This document shows positions 1-9,773 of a stretch of 64,000 bases of DNA, one piece after another. Position numbers and translations under genes: made by a program. A model generated the notes under the pieces. The model was not told the origin of the DNA. It saw only the letters and a list, made by a program, of their open reading frames with translations, and did not search any database. This DNA comes from an uncultured Phascolarctobacterium sp. Its GTDB lineage: Bacteria > Bacillota > Negativicutes > Acidaminococcales > Acidaminococcaceae. The stretch lies in assembly GCA_947630795.1 (NCBI GenBank), contig CANRJC010000001.1, positions 62,001 to 126,000 of the forward strand, in the 5' to 3' direction. The stretch's first letter is position 1, and the number at the start of each line of letters is the position of its first letter.

Positions 1-1
1 C

Positions 2-1381
2 AGGGATCACTACGGCCTGAAGAAGGTGAAAGAAAGGATCTTGGAGTTTTTGGCGGTGCGGGCCCTCACCAAGGACAGCAGGCAGAAGGGGGCCATCCTC
101 TGCCTCATCGGGCCCCCCGGCGTGGGCAAGACCAGTTTGGCTCACAGCGTGGCCGAAGCGGTGGGCCGCAAATTCGTGCGGGTCTCTTTGGGAGGCATAA
201 GAGACGAGGCCGAGATCCGCGGCCATCGGCGCACCTATATCGGGGCCATGCCCGGCCGCATCATCAGAGGGATGCAGGACTGCGGCTGCATGAACCCGGT
301 GTTTTTGCTGGACGAAGTGGATAAAATGGCCGCCGATTTCAGAGGCGATCCTTCCTCTGCCCTTTTGGAGGCGCTGGACCCGGAGCAAAACAGCAATTTC
401 AGCGATCATTATATAGAATATCCTTTCGACCTTTCTCATGTTTTTTGGATCGTTACCGCCAACACGGCGGACACTATACCGCCGGCTCTTTTGGACAGGA
501 TGGACGTGATAAGTCTTTCCAGTTATACGGAAGAAGAAAAGACCAAGATCGCCAAGCTCCATCTGTGGCCCAAAACTCTGCGCAGCCACGGCTTGAGCGG
601 CTACAGGATAGGCATCCGCGAGCAGGCCCTGCTGCGGGTGATCCGCGATTATACCCGCGAGGCCGGGGTGCGCAACTTGGAGCGCAAGCTGGCCGCCATC
701 TGCCGCAAGATCGCCCAGAAGATAGTTGCCGGCGAGACGAAGGGCACCGTCATCAGCGAGAAAAACTTGGAAAAATATTTGGGTCCCGTCATCTTTTTGG
801 AAGAAGACTTGCGGGCCGAGGCCCAGGTGGGCGTGTGCACCGGCTTGGCCTGGACCAGCGTGGGCGGCGAGCTCTTAAATGCAGAAGTTTTGAAATTCAG
901 AGGCAAGGGCAGCCTGAACCTGACGGGCCAATTAGGCGACGTGATGAAAGAATCGGCCCAGGCCGGCTTCACCTACATCCGCAGCCGGGCACGGGAGCTG
1001 GGGCTGGACGAAACTTTTTACGAGAATACGGATCTGCACATCCACCTGCCGGAGGGAGCGGTGCCCAAAGACGGGCCCAGCGCCGGCGTCACCATGGTCA
1101 CCGCCATGGTCTCCGCCCTTACGGGGCGAAAGGTGAAGGCAGACCTGGCCATGACCGGCGAGATCACTTTATCCGGCCGGGTGCTGCCGGTGGGAGGCAT
1201 CAAAGAAAAAGTGCTGGCCGCTCATCGTTACGGCATCAAGACCGTGCTGCTGCCCCGCCGCAACATGCAGGATCTGGAAGAATTGCCGGAGCACATCCGC
1301 AGATCCATCCGCTTCATCCCCGTGACCCACATGGATGAAGTGCTTGACCTGGCATTGGAGGGAAAAGATGACCAAGGGTAA
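2..1381 (+). CDS. lon: ATP-dependent protease Lon, C-terminal part (cut by window start)
   Basis: Lon is a cytosolic AAA+ serine protease that degrades misfolded and regulatory proteins. The reading frame is open to the window edge; codons from position 2 read [13 protein letters not shown], the usual Lon sequence just before the AAA+ domain, so the N-terminal substrate-binding domain lies outside. Counting from the codon at 26, Walker [10 protein letters not shown] is at 29-37, Walker [10 protein letters not shown] at 92-100, and the catalytic dyad is Ser352 (PKDGPSAG) and Lys393 (GGIKEK). engB starts inside its last codons, an arrangement also common in other Firmicutes. Identification is secure. 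Confidence 0.97.
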   Translation, partial: RDHYGLKKVKERILEFLAVRALTKDSRQKGAILCLIGPPGVGKTSLAHSVAEAVGRKFVRVSLGGIRDEAEIRGHRRTYIGAMPGRIIRGMQDCGCMNPVFLLDEVDKMAADFRGDPSSALLEALDPEQNSNFSDHYIEYPFDLSHVFWIVTANTADTIPPALLDRMDVISLSSYTEEEKTKIAKLHLWPKTLRSHGLSGYRIGIREQALLRVIRDYTREAGVRNLERKLAAICRKIAQKIVAGETKGTVISEKNLEKYLGPVIFLEEDLRAEAQVGVCTGLAWTSVGGELLNAEVLKFRGKGSLNLTGQLGDVMKESAQAGFTYIRSRARELGLDETFYENTDLHIHLPEGAVPKDGPSAGVTMVTAMVSALTGRKVKADLAMTGEITLSGRVLPVGGIKEKVLAAHRYGIKTVLLPRRNMQDLEELPEHIRRSIRFIPVTHMDEVLDLALEGKDDQG

Positions 1382-2012
1382 TTGGGATATCATCAGAGCC
1401 AAATTCATCACCTCGGCGGTGCGGGCCGCTCAATATCCCCAGCCGCCGCTTTTGGAAGCCGCTTTCATCGGCCGCAGCAATGTGGGCAAATCGTCGTTGA
1501 TCAACAGCCTGTGCCGGCAAAAAGGCCTGGCCAAAGTGAGCGCCACTCCCGGCAAGACCCAGACCATCAATTTTTACGAATTGGAGGCCAAAAGGAGCGA
1601 CGAAGGCATAGACGAAAGGCGCCCCTTCTATTTGGTGGATCTGCCCGGCTACGGCTACGCCCGCACCGGCAAGAGCAACAAAGATCAATGGAGCGCTTTC
1701 ATCGCCCGCTATCTCACCGAAGGAGAGAACATCTGCCTGGTGTGCCATTTGGTGGATATCAGGCACCAGCCCATGGACAGCGACTTAGAATGCTACAACT
1801 GGCTGCTGGAGTGCGGGCTGCCGGTGCAGTTGATCCTCACCAAAGCGGACAAGCTCTCCAAAAGCGCGGCCTCGGCGCAAAAGGCCATGTATAAAAAATT
1901 GCTGGGCCTGTATGAGGACCAGCTGCTCACTTATTCGTCCACCCAGCACGGCACCAGGAGCGAATTGATCGACAGATTGATGCTGAGCATGGAAAAAAGA
2001 GAGCGGGCTTAA
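1368..2012 (+). CDS. engB: Ribosome-biogenesis GTPase EngB/YsxC
   Basis: A 214-residue TRAFAC GTPase needed for late 50S assembly. G1 is [10 protein letters not shown]3 is DLPGYGYA and G4 is TKAD, the normal EngB set. I chose the ATG at 1368 rather than the upstream GTG at 1335, because GGAGGG lies about 7 bases before it and the protein then starts [13 protein letters not shown], the usual N-terminus. The gene overlaps lon by 14 bases, so translation is probably coupled. A 7-bp hairpin (CGGGCTT/AAGCCCG) overlaps the stop codon but has no T-run. Confidence 0.95.
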   Translation: MTKGNWDIIRAKFITSAVRAAQYPQPPLLEAAFIGRSNVGKSSLINSLCRQKGLAKVSATPGKTQTINFYELEAKRSDEGIDERRPFYLVDLPGYGYARTGKSNKDQWSAFIARYLTEGENICLVCHLVDIRHQPMDSDLECYNWLLECGLPVQLILTKADKLSKSAASAQKAMYKKLLGLYEDQLLTYSSTQHGTRSELIDRLMLSMEKRERA

Positions 2013-2047
2013 AAAGCCCGGCCCTCGCTGCCGGGAGGTAGAGAAGG

Positions 2048-3091
2048 ATGCTTTTGAACAGAGCTTTGCTTTTCGTTGCCGCCTTATGTTTGGGCAGCCT
2101 CTTGGTGTCGCTGCATCTGCCCATCCCCTTTTTGCTGGCGGGGATGATCTGCGGTCTGTTGTGCAAAACTTTTGCCGCCAAAGCCCAAGTGACGTGGCCT
2201 TTCAAATGGAGAGAATGCGCTCTCTTGGTGGCGGGCTACGGCATCGGCGAGAACATCGACGTGGGCACGTGGCAAAACTTTTTGAGCCAGAGCATGGGCG
2301 TCTTAGAGGCCACCCTCTCCATTTTTATCGCCAGCATCCTCATCGCCTTCATCAGCGCCAAAGTGATCCATGAAGACTTGGCCAGCTGCATGCTGGGCAT
2401 GTTCCCCGGCGGCCTCACCCTCTCTATGCTGATGGTGGAAGAAGACAAAAGCCTCGACCCCAACATCGTGACGGTGATGCAGGTGATCCGCCTCTTCGGG
2501 GTGGTGCTCTCCGTGCCTTTCATGGTGATATATCTTTTGGACGCCAAGGTGACCGGTTCTACGGTGGCGATGCCCAACTTGGGCGGCTATCACTGGCTGA
2601 TCTTCGTGCCTCTTTCCCTTTTGGGCGCTTTTCTCGCCCGCAAGCTGCATCTGCCCACGCCCACTCTTTTGGGGACGATCTTGACTACGGCCGGCTTTGC
2701 CGTAGTGTGCGGCAGAGTGCAGCCGGTGCCGGCGTGGCTGATGGCCCCGGCCCAGGTGAGCATAGGCCTCTTCATGGGGCTGCGTTTGGATGCGGAGCGG
2801 GTGCTGAAGGCCAAAAGAGCCATCCCCTGCGTGGTGCTGGGCACTGCCGCCCTCATCGCCATCAGCGTGGGCATGGCCCATCTTCTTTCTAAACGCTACG
2901 GCTTCACTCTCATCACCGCTTTTTTGGCCATGGCCCCCGGGGGCACGGCAGAGATGGCTTTGGCGGGCATGAGCATGAAGGAAGATGTGTCCATCATCTT
3001 AACTTATCAATTGGTGCGGCTCTTGATCGTAAACTTCCTGGGGCCTTCGGCGCTGCGGTGGGCCTTAAGGAGCAAATACAGGAATTTATAA
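2048..3091 (+). CDS. AbrB-type integral membrane protein (PF05145 family)
   Basis: A 347-residue polytopic membrane protein made of two similar halves, each with Gly-rich helices ending in motifs such as GMFPGGLTLSM and AMAPGGTAEMALAG. This matches the family named AbrB / 'ammonia monooxygenase-like', which is unrelated to the AbrB transcription factor. Transport has been suggested for the family, but substrates are unknown. It starts 35 bases after engB behind GGGAGG and lies 19 bases before the next gene, so the three genes may be co-transcribed. Confidence 0.8.
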   Translation: MLLNRALLFVAALCLGSLLVSLHLPIPFLLAGMICGLLCKTFAAKAQVTWPFKWRECALLVAGYGIGENIDVGTWQNFLSQSMGVLEATLSIFIASILIAFISAKVIHEDLASCMLGMFPGGLTLSMLMVEEDKSLDPNIVTVMQVIRLFGVVLSVPFMVIYLLDAKVTGSTVAMPNLGGYHWLIFVPLSLLGAFLARKLHLPTPTLLGTILTTAGFAVVCGRVQPVPAWLMAPAQVSIGLFMGLRLDAERVLKAKRAIPCVVLGTAALIAISVGMAHLLSKRYGFTLITAFLAMAPGGTAEMALAGMSMKEDVSIILTYQLVRLLIVNFLGPSALRWALRSKYRNL

Positions 3092-3110
3092 TGCAGAGGA
3101 GGCACGAACT

Positions 3111-3551
3111 ATGAGTGAAAGAAGCGAACGACTGGGCATGGCCGCAGGCAATTATTTCAAGAGCGGCTACAACTGCTGCGAGGCCATCGTAGAAACTTTC
3201 CGCAAAGAGGCGGGGGTGCCTATCGACGATAAGTCGTTTCGTCTGTGCGCGGGCTTCGGCGGCGGCATGGGCCACGCCAGAGACTTGTGCGGGGCATTGG
3301 CGGGCTGCATCATGGTGATCGGCACTTTGGTGGGGCGGGATAGGCCGGATGAAAAACCGCTGAAAGAGATCTATCCTTATTCTAAAGAATTTCACGACCG
3401 TTTCGCCGCAGAATTCGGCTCCACCAAATGCGGCAATCTGATGCCTTATGAATTCAACACCAGGGAGCATTTGAAGAACTGTTTGAAATTGACTAACAAA
3501 ATAGCCAAGTGCTTGGCAGAATATTTGGAAGAGAAGGAGCTGCTGAAATAG
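3111..3551 (+). CDS. C-GCAxxG-C-C family protein
   Basis: A 146-residue protein with the family's spaced Cys/Gly signature: GYNCCEAI near residue 21, CGALAGC near 63-69 and GSTKC near 106. The conserved cysteines suggest redox chemistry or metal/Fe-S binding; the family has no settled function and often neighbours redox or transport genes. The start has a strong RBS (GAGGAGG). A clear rho-independent terminator follows, so this ends the lon-engB group. Confidence 0.85.
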   Translation: MSERSERLGMAAGNYFKSGYNCCEAIVETFRKEAGVPIDDKSFRLCAGFGGGMGHARDLCGALAGCIMVIGTLVGRDRPDEKPLKEIYPYSKEFHDRFAAEFGSTKCGNLMPYEFNTREHLKNCLKLTNKIAKCLAEYLEEKELLK

Positions 3552-3580
3552 GCTCCGTAAAAATTAAAGGCAAAGCAACA

Positions 3581-3609
3581 AAGCGGCAAGTGCAGGCTTG
3601 CCGCTTTTT
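3581..3609 (+). terminator. Rho-independent terminator after the C-GCAxxG-C-C gene
   Basis: A ten-base-pair stem (AAGCGGCAAG with CTTGCCGCTT), a 6-base loop and a T-run. It sits 30 bases after the stop codon. Confidence 0.9.
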
Positions 3610-3754
3610 GCGTGGGGAAAAGACCTACATTAAAATTTCCAGGGTGGCCGCTCGCTCCTTCCCGGCCCAAACTATATTGCAGAGAGAGTGGGTGCAAACC
3701 ATCTCGTCAAGAGAGCGGACCTGAGTAAGGACCTGCTTCTTAAAGAAGATATTT

Positions 3755-4315
3755 TTAACCGAACCAGTGGGTCGCATAATCTCTCAAGAACGTATTTACT
3801 GTTGAAACAAATAGTTCCTTTGGAATCTTGGCGCCACCGCAAACGTAACTGAACGACACATCATCTTCTAAACCGCGGTTATCCCATGACACTTCCACAT
3901 GATCTCCTACCATCTGAAAGAACACATCTGCCAGGATAGCTCCCGAAGAGGCAGCATGCCACCTGTGCCGCAAGTTCCAGTCATACAGTTTCTGATAATA
4001 TGCTTCGAATCCATCTTCATCAGCGGGATCAAAATTTCTGGCATTATCATCTTTCTGCGCAGCATACTGACCTTCACAGTCTACAGGGTAGGGGTCTTCT
4101 TCCATTTCATCGACAAACTTACGAAGCCAAAGCGCCAATCCGTCAAGTTCCCATCGGGTAGTGAGCAGTTCTCCGTTGCGTTCATAAGAAAGAATATTTC
4201 TGCCCTCAACGTACATTGAAAGTTCCGTCACTCGGGGCTCCGGACAAAAAGCGTATTCAAGAGCAAAGACATTCTTATCACCGATCTGCCTGTGTTGTTC
4301 ATTTGCGTACTTCAT
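3755..4315 (-). CDS. Hypothetical protein, 186 aa
   Basis: I do not recognise the family. The protein is acidic and soluble, without signal peptide or membrane segment, and rich in aromatic residues (for example RWELDGLALWLRKF and WNLRHRWHA). It is translated from an excellent RBS (AGGAGG, 7 bases before ATG), which supports a real gene. It is the only minus-strand gene in the first 11 kb, stands alone, and looks richer in A+T than its neighbours, so it may be acquired. Its size and acidity would suit an immunity-type protein, but no toxin gene is adjacent and this is only a guess. Confidence 0.6.
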   Translation of the reverse strand: MKYANEQHRQIGDKNVFALEYAFCPEPRVTELSMYVEGRNILSYERNGELLTTRWELDGLALWLRKFVDEMEEDPYPVDCEGQYAAQKDDNARNFDPADEDGFEAYYQKLYDWNLRHRWHAASSGAILADVFFQMVGDHVEVSWDNRGLEDDVSFSYVCGGAKIPKELFVSTVNTFLRDYATHWFG

Positions 4316-4674
4316 GATAAACCTCCTGCTCGCTGACGGGTAGAACCTGTAGCTGCACGACTTTTGTTTGACTTCAACTGCACATTTTCCTGTGCAAAAA
4401 TTACTTCCTCAGTGTTCGATTTAAGTTTACCACTTCACGACTGTAAACGGAAATTTTCCGCATAAAAATAAAAGAGGCTTGCCCTCGCAACGACCGGGGA
4501 CAAGTCTCTTTTTGCTTTTTGCGGCAATCTTAAATTGCCTGATCCAAATTTTATGTGCTTTATATTTGCCGAAGGCGGTGATATACTGCGAGCAAAAGAG
4601 GACGGGGCCCTGCCCGAAGGGGGCGGGGAAGAGAGGCCGTCCCGAACAGTCCCTGAAAAAAGGAGGAAGAAACT
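4316..4674. other. Divergent intergenic region with orphan hairpin repeat and promoter
   Basis: The 359-base gap separates the divergent 3755-4315 gene and the CoA-transferase gene. It holds one copy of a dispersed terminator-like hairpin (4463-4520) and an extended -10 promoter (TGA-TATACT, 4579-4587) reading toward the CoA-transferase. I see no further gene in it. Confidence 0.6.
4463..4520. repeat. Dispersed terminator-like hairpin repeat, copy 1
   Basis: Nearly identical to 14479-14536: A-rich flank, AGAGGCTTGCCC, a loop carrying CTCGCAACGA, then GGGACAAGTCTCT and a T-run. It folds into a bidirectional terminator-like hairpin. Here it lies upstream of two divergent genes, so it terminates no obvious transcript. 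Confidence 0.75.
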
Positions 4675-5868
4675 ATGCAAAAAGAAGCGTTGACCGGAAT
4701 AAGAGTGCTGGATATCTCCACCGTTATCGCCGGTCCCTGGGGCGCCGGCCTTTTGGCCGACTTCGGCGCCGAGGTCATCAAAGTGGAAATGCCCGGCCGG
4801 GGCGACACCTTCAGGGCCATGGGCCCCCTGAAGGACGGCGTGAGCATCCGCTGGCCGTCTATGGGCCGCAACAAAAAGACCATCACTCTGGACTTCCACT
4901 ATGAAGAAGGAAAGAAAATATTTTTGGACTTGGTGGCCAAAAGCGACGTGATCGTGGAAAATTTCCGCACCGGCACTTTGGATAAGTGGGGCTTGGGCAT
5001 CGATGTGCTGCGCAAAGCCAACCCCGATATCATCGTGGGCCATGTCACCGGCTACGGCCAGACCGGCCCCAATGCCAAACTGGCCGGCTTGGGCGCTGCC
5101 CTGCAGGCCTTCAGCGGCTACACCTACATGCAAGGTTATCCGGACCGGCCCCCCGTCAGCCCGCCCTTCCCCTTGGCCGATTATGTGGCCGGCCTCAATT
5201 TGGTGATCGGCATCATGATCAGCCTTTATCACAGAGACTGCCTGAAAGGCAAGGCTCAGGAAGTGGACGTGAGCCTTTACGAAGGTCTCTTCCGCATGAT
5301 GGAGGCCATGGTAGCGCAATACGATATTTTCGGCACCGTGCGGGAGCGGGCCCCCATGTCTACCGGCGGCAGTTGCCCCATCGGCACCTTCCTCACCAAA
5401 GACGAACGCTTCGTGATCATCGTGTGCAGTACTAACCCGGTGTTCGAGCATTTGTGCGATGCCATGGGCAAGAGGGAAGAGTGGCTGCCTAAATATGCCA
5501 AGACTCAGGATCGTTTGGCCGATCCCAAGCCCATCATGAGCGCCGTCAGTCAATGGTGCGCCGAGCACACCTTCGCCGAATTGAAGGAACGCTGCGATAA
5601 GGCCGGCTGCCCTATCTGCACCATTTACAGCATGAAAGACATTTTCGAAGATCCTCAATACGCCGCCCGTCACGACATCGTGGAAGTGCCCTGCAAAGAG
5701 TTCGGCACGGTGAAGATGCCGGGAGTGAGCCCGGTGCTCACTGAGACCCCCGGCCGCATCAAATGGGCCGGCCCGGCCATGGGCTCTTACAACGAAGAGA
5801 TCTACAAGGGCCTGCTGGGCTTGAAAGACGAAGAACTGGCAGAACTGAAAAACAAAAAAGTCATCTGA
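4675..5868 (+). CDS. Class III (CaiB/BaiF) CoA-transferase
   Basis: A 397-residue CoA-transferase of the formyl-CoA transferase / CaiB / BaiF fold, which moves CoA between carboxylic acids through an aspartyl-CoA intermediate. The expected nucleophile is present as Asp169 in FPLADYVAG, the same number as in formyl-CoA:oxalate transferase; the N-terminus (GIRVLDISTVIAGPWGAGLLADFGAEVIKVE) is typical but is only partly listed here. It heads a cluster with an amidohydrolase, two carriers and an HMG-CoA-lyase-like enzyme, so it probably activates an imported organic acid. The substrate cannot be read from the sequence. Confidence 0.9.
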   Translation: MQKEALTGIRVLDISTVIAGPWGAGLLADFGAEVIKVEMPGRGDTFRAMGPLKDGVSIRWPSMGRNKKTITLDFHYEEGKKIFLDLVAKSDVIVENFRTGTLDKWGLGIDVLRKANPDIIVGHVTGYGQTGPNAKLAGLGAALQAFSGYTYMQGYPDRPPVSPPFPLADYVAGLNLVIGIMISLYHRDCLKGKAQEVDVSLYEGLFRMMEAMVAQYDIFGTVRERAPMSTGGSCPIGTFLTKDERFVIIVCSTNPVFEHLCDAMGKREEWLPKYAKTQDRLADPKPIMSAVSQWCAEHTFAELKERCDKAGCPICTIYSMKDIFEDPQYAARHDIVEVPCKEFGTVKMPGVSPVLTETPGRIKWAGPAMGSYNEEIYKGLLGLKDEELAELKNKKVI

Positions 5869-5940
5869 GAAACGATGATGAGCGGCCCGGTCGCCTTTGC
5901 GCCCGGGCTTGCGGCGGATATAAAGAGAGATGGAGAGAAT

Positions 5941-7074
5941 ATGAGCAAAGTTGATATTTTGATCCGCAACGGACGGGTGATAGATCCCTACAGAGGCGTG
6001 GACTGCATAGAGGATGTGGCTGTAAAGGACGGCCTCATCGTAGCGGCGGAGGGAGCGACTGCCGTTCAGACCGTAGATGCCGCCGGCTGCATCGTGACTC
6101 CCGGCCTCATCGATTATCACTGCCATTTGGGAGCCATGGTGACGGACCTGGGCCTGCACGGCGAGACCATGTGCTTTCCCACCGGCGTCACCACGGTGGT
6201 AGACCCGGGCACCACCGGCACCGCCAACTACGAAGCGTTTCGCAGTTTTACCGCTTGCAGCCGCCTGAGAGTGAAAGCCTTTCTCAACGTGTGCCCCACC
6301 GGCATGGTGACCACCGCCAGCCACGAGAACTACGACCCGGCCCTCTTTCAAAGAGGCAAGATATTGCGCTTTTTGAAAAAATATGCCGATCAGCTTTTGG
6401 GCCTGAAAGTGAGACAGAGCATAGAATTGGTGGGCGGCAGAGGCCTGGAGCCTTTGAAGGCGATGATCGACATCGCCGAAGAAGCCGGCTGCCGCGTGGC
6501 GGTGCATACCACGAACCCGCCGGTGAAGGTGGAAGAGATAGCCCGCCTGCTGCGGCCCGGCGACATCTACGTCCATGTGTACCAAGGCAAGGGCGAGAGC
6601 GTAGTGAGAGAGGGAAAAGTGGTGAGCGAATTGTTCGCCCATCAAAAGCGGGGCGTTATCTTCGATGCGGCCAACGGCACCAATCATTTCAATTTCGCCG
6701 TAGCTCGGCAGTGTTTGGCCGAAGGCCTGCTGCCGGACGTGATCAGCACCGATCTGACGGTGAAGTCGGCCTATCTGCCGCAAGTGGCCTTCTCGCTGCC
6801 CTTTGTGATGTCCAAATATTTGCTGCTGGGGCTGAGCCTGCCGCAGGTGATCGAACGCACCGTCACCACACCGGCTCGTCTGCTGGGCCAAGAGCGGGAG
6901 CTGGGCAGTTTGTGCTTGGGCACCTGCGCCGATATCGCCGTGCATCGCCTCATCAAGAAGCCGGTGCTCTTTAAAGATTCGGCCGGCGAGACCCTGTGCG
7001 GCGGCGAATTGTTGAAAACAGAAATGACCGTGAGAGACGGCGAGACCGTGTTCCGCCAGATCGATTTTCAATAA
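5941..7074 (+). CDS. Amidohydrolase/deacetylase-type metalloenzyme
   Basis: A 377-residue amidohydrolase-superfamily TIM-barrel enzyme resembling the COG3964 deacetylase-like group. Metal ligands are visible in order: HxH in DYHCHLG, a Lys in GLKVRQS that is likely carboxylated, His in VAVHTTN, His in IYVHVYQG and Asp in ISTDLT. The ATG at 5941 is preferred over 5875, since it has a GGAGAG RBS and gives the family's MSKVDILIRNGRVID start. It lies between the CoA-transferase and a carrier gene, so it probably hydrolyses an N-acyl, ester or cyclic form of the same substrate; this is inference. Confidence 0.82.
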   Translation: MSKVDILIRNGRVIDPYRGVDCIEDVAVKDGLIVAAEGATAVQTVDAAGCIVTPGLIDYHCHLGAMVTDLGLHGETMCFPTGVTTVVDPGTTGTANYEAFRSFTACSRLRVKAFLNVCPTGMVTTASHENYDPALFQRGKILRFLKKYADQLLGLKVRQSIELVGGRGLEPLKAMIDIAEEAGCRVAVHTTNPPVKVEEIARLLRPGDIYVHVYQGKGESVVREGKVVSELFAHQKRGVIFDAANGTNHFNFAVARQCLAEGLLPDVISTDLTVKSAYLPQVAFSLPFVMSKYLLLGLSLPQVIERTVTTPARLLGQERELGSLCLGTCADIAVHRLIKKPVLFKDSAGETLCGGELLKTEMTVRDGETVFRQIDFQ

Positions 7075-7091
7075 AGAAAGGAAAGAGAGCA

Positions 7092-8483
7092 ATGAGCGCC
7101 CGATCCATAGCGAAAAAATTCTCTCACATCCATGAATATCTGGTAGTTATAGCCATGCTGCTTTTGGCCTGCATCCTCACCTACGTCATCCCCGCCGGCA
7201 AATATGCCACCATGGTGAATGCGGCGGGAGCCAAGGTGGTGGACCCCAACGGCTTTTCCTTAATCCCCAACACGCCCATCAACCCGATCTACATGCTGAA
7301 CCTCATCTACAAAGGCTTCGTGAAGCAGGCCAGCTTGATCTTCACCATGTTCTTCATCGCCGGCGGCGTGCAGATGATCATCGACACCGATTCCGTTCAT
7401 GCTTTGATGCGGGTGCTGGTGACCCGCTTCACCCAAACTCCCCGTTTGGCCATCGTGGTGATGATGGTGGCCTTCGGCCTCATGAGCGTGCCCATCCAGA
7501 TGAACTACTTCATCCCCTTCAGCACCGTGGTGCTGATGCTGTGCCTGATGCTGGGCTATGACGCAGTGACGGCGGCAGCGGTTATCATCACCGCTTCTTC
7601 CTTCGGCTCCACCTGCGGCATGCTGAACATCAGCACCACCGCCATCGCCAACGAGATGGTGGGCCTGCCTCTTTATCACGGCATGGGCTTTAGGTGGATA
7701 GGCTTCGTGTGCATGATCGTCATCACTACCTGGGCCATCTGCCGTTATGCGGAGACGGTGCGGCGCGACCCCAGCAAAAGTTATTGCTACGGCATCAAAA
7801 ACGTCATCGAGCCGGGCGACCCCGCTACCCTGCCGGTGATGAGCGCAAGACACGTGGTGTGCCTAACGGTGCTGGCTTTAGGCGTAGTGGCCCTTATCAT
7901 CGGCTGCTCCAAATATAATTGGAGCTTTGAAGGCACCGCAGTGTGCTTCCTTTTGACGGGCATCATAGCTTCCGTCATCGGCCGGCGCAACGCCAACCAA
8001 ATGTGCGCCAGCTTCGTGGCCGGCGCCAAGCCCATCCTGGGCGCCTGCATCATGATAGGCATCGCCCGCTCTGTGGCCTTGGCCATGGACGCAGGCCACA
8101 TCCTCGACACCATCGTTTACTACATTTCCATGGTGCTGAATTATGCGCCGGCCATCATCCAAGGACCCATCATGTTCTGGGCCCACACCATCATCAACTT
8201 CTTCGTCACCAGCGGGTCCGGCCAAGCCAACGTCACCATGCCCATCTTCTTCCCGGTGGCTGATCTCATCGGGATGTCCAAAGAGACGGCAGTGCTGGCC
8301 TTGAACTACGGCGACGGCCTCTCCAACTACATCTATCCTCATTCTTCTTCCCTGATGGCCTTCCTCGCCGCCTGCGGCGTAGGCTACGGCACCTGGATGA
8401 AATTTATGGGCAGATTGTTCGGCCTGTGGTTCATTTTCGCCAATCTCTTCATGATGTTGGCTGTGATCGTAGGTTATTGCTGA
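7092..8483 (+). CDS. YfcC-family (DcuC/ArcD superfamily) membrane carrier
   Basis: A 463-residue polytopic inner-membrane carrier with about 11-12 hydrophobic segments and family motifs such as YVIPAGKYA near residue 33 and SGSGQANVTMPI near 380. YfcC proteins belong to the C4-dicarboxylate/arginine-ornithine carrier superfamily; specificities vary. The start at 7092 has a GGAAAGAGAG RBS and removes a charged, non-conserved extension. It begins 17 bases after the amidohydrolase stop, so the genes are an operon, and it probably imports the pathway substrate. Confidence 0.85.
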   Translation: MSARSIAKKFSHIHEYLVVIAMLLLACILTYVIPAGKYATMVNAAGAKVVDPNGFSLIPNTPINPIYMLNLIYKGFVKQASLIFTMFFIAGGVQMIIDTDSVHALMRVLVTRFTQTPRLAIVVMMVAFGLMSVPIQMNYFIPFSTVVLMLCLMLGYDAVTAAAVIITASSFGSTCGMLNISTTAIANEMVGLPLYHGMGFRWIGFVCMIVITTWAICRYAETVRRDPSKSYCYGIKNVIEPGDPATLPVMSARHVVCLTVLALGVVALIIGCSKYNWSFEGTAVCFLLTGIIASVIGRRNANQMCASFVAGAKPILGACIMIGIARSVALAMDAGHILDTIVYYISMVLNYAPAIIQGPIMFWAHTIINFFVTSGSGQANVTMPIFFPVADLIGMSKETAVLALNYGDGLSNYIYPHSSSLMAFLAACGVGYGTWMKFMGRLFGLWFIFANLFMMLAVIVGYC

Positions 8484-8508
8484 TAAAATAAAAAGGAGAA
8501 AGACAGCC

Positions 8509-9468
8509 ATGACTATGCAACTGGTAGAAAAGATCAGATTATGCGAAGTGGGCCCCAGAGACGGCCTGCAAAACGAAAGACGCTTCTTCAGCACCGCAGA
8601 AAAAACAGAATTGATCGACGCCATGGGAGAGGCGGGCTTCCCCGTGATCGAAGTGGGCAGTTTCGTCAGCCCCAAGGCCGTGCCTCAAATGGCCAACACC
8701 GACGAAGTTTTCAAAAGTTTGAAACGGGTGCCGGGGGTGGAATATCGGGCCCTCATCGCCAACGCCAAGGGCGTAGACAGAGCTGCAGCCTGCGGCTGCA
8801 CCAAGGTGAAGCTGAACGTGTCGGCCAGCGTGGCCCACAATTTGGCCAATTTGAACCGCACTCCCGCCGAGACCGTGGCCGGTTTCGCCGAGTGTGTGGC
8901 TAAGGCCGAGGCCGCCGGCATCGGCATCTCCGGCTCCATCTCCATGGCCTTCGGCTCCCCTTGGGACAGAGAGATACCCATCCGAGACGTAAAAGACATA
9001 GTGGAAGCCTATTTGGCCGTGGGCATCGGCGAGATCAGCCTCTCCGACGCTTCCGGCATGGCCTATCCCACTCAGGTCTACGATATGTGCTGCGAGATGA
9101 AACGCTGCTATCCTCAGGTGGCGTGGTGGCTGCACTTCCACAACACCCGGGGCTTGGGCATCGCCAACGTGCTGGCCGGCATGCAGGCGGGCTTCACACA
9201 ATTCGATGCCAGCTTCGCCGGTGTGGGGGGCTGCCCCTTCGTGCCCGGCGCCGCCGGCAACGTAGCCACCGAAGATCTGCTCCACATGTGCGACGAGATG
9301 GGCGTGGCCACCGGCATCGACCTCACCAAGGCCATGGCCATCAGCCGGCGAGTGGTGGAATTGGTGGGCCACAACACCGACAGCTATCTTTTGCGGGCAG
9401 GCACCTCCAAGGCCCTGTTCAGAGAATTGCCCAAGGGGCAGATCAAAAATCAAACTTTGAAGAAATAA
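8509..9468 (+). CDS. HMG-CoA-lyase-like enzyme
   Basis: A 319-residue member of the HMGL/DRE-TIM family, which cleaves 3-hydroxy-3-methylglutaryl-CoA to acetyl-CoA and acetoacetate. Catalytic features are present: Arg17-Asp18 in GPRDGLQNE, the metal-binding HFHNTRG and the Cys of the mobile loop in VGGCPFVPGAAGNVATED. The closeness to true HMG-CoA lyase (mvaB/hmgL) is strong, but related lyases act on other 3-hydroxyacyl-CoAs such as citramalyl-CoA. With the class III CoA-transferase in the same operon it would complete activation followed by cleavage to acetyl-CoA. Confidence 0.88.
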   Translation: MTMQLVEKIRLCEVGPRDGLQNERRFFSTAEKTELIDAMGEAGFPVIEVGSFVSPKAVPQMANTDEVFKSLKRVPGVEYRALIANAKGVDRAAACGCTKVKLNVSASVAHNLANLNRTPAETVAGFAECVAKAEAAGIGISGSISMAFGSPWDREIPIRDVKDIVEAYLAVGIGEISLSDASGMAYPTQVYDMCCEMKRCYPQVAWWLHFHNTRGLGIANVLAGMQAGFTQFDASFAGVGGCPFVPGAAGNVATEDLLHMCDEMGVATGIDLTKAMAISRRVVELVGHNTDSYLLRAGTSKALFRELPKGQIKNQTLKK

Positions 9469-9773
9469 AGAGGGATCTTGCCGGGCGGCTGTCCTGTGCA
9501 AAAAGCAGGTGGCCGCCCCGGGAAGCCCCCGCCGAAATAGCGGAAGAACGATAAGAAAAGTACGCGGCAAAAAAGCAGCAGCTCGAAAAGAAAAGTCCGC
9601 GATAAAAAAGCGGAAGACTCACAACGGAAAGACCGCGGCGAAAAGCGGCAGCTCGAAAAGAAAAGTCTGCGATAAAAAAGCGGGGGCTCAAAAAACTTCT
9701 GCCGTAAGAAAAGAGGAAGCACGAACAAAGTCTTCGCCGCAAAAGCAGAGACAAAAACAGGAGGATGAACGCC
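9469..9773. repeat. Intergenic purine-rich direct repeats
   Basis: The gap before the CitMHS gene is A/G-rich and low in complexity. A 35-base unit beginning CAGCTCGAAAAGAAAAGTC is present at 9579-9613 and again at 9649-9683 with one visible mismatch, a 70-base period. Its core GCTCGAAAAGAAAAG recurs in other intergenic regions of this window. No gene or clear terminator is visible. Confidence 0.75.

Noticed and set aside
4435-7092. An 885-codon open frame on the minus strand
   Set aside because: It is antisense to the CoA-transferase and amidohydrolase genes, which have clear catalytic motifs; its translation is His/Ala/Gly-rich without domain features. GC-rich codon bias opens such shadow frames throughout the window.
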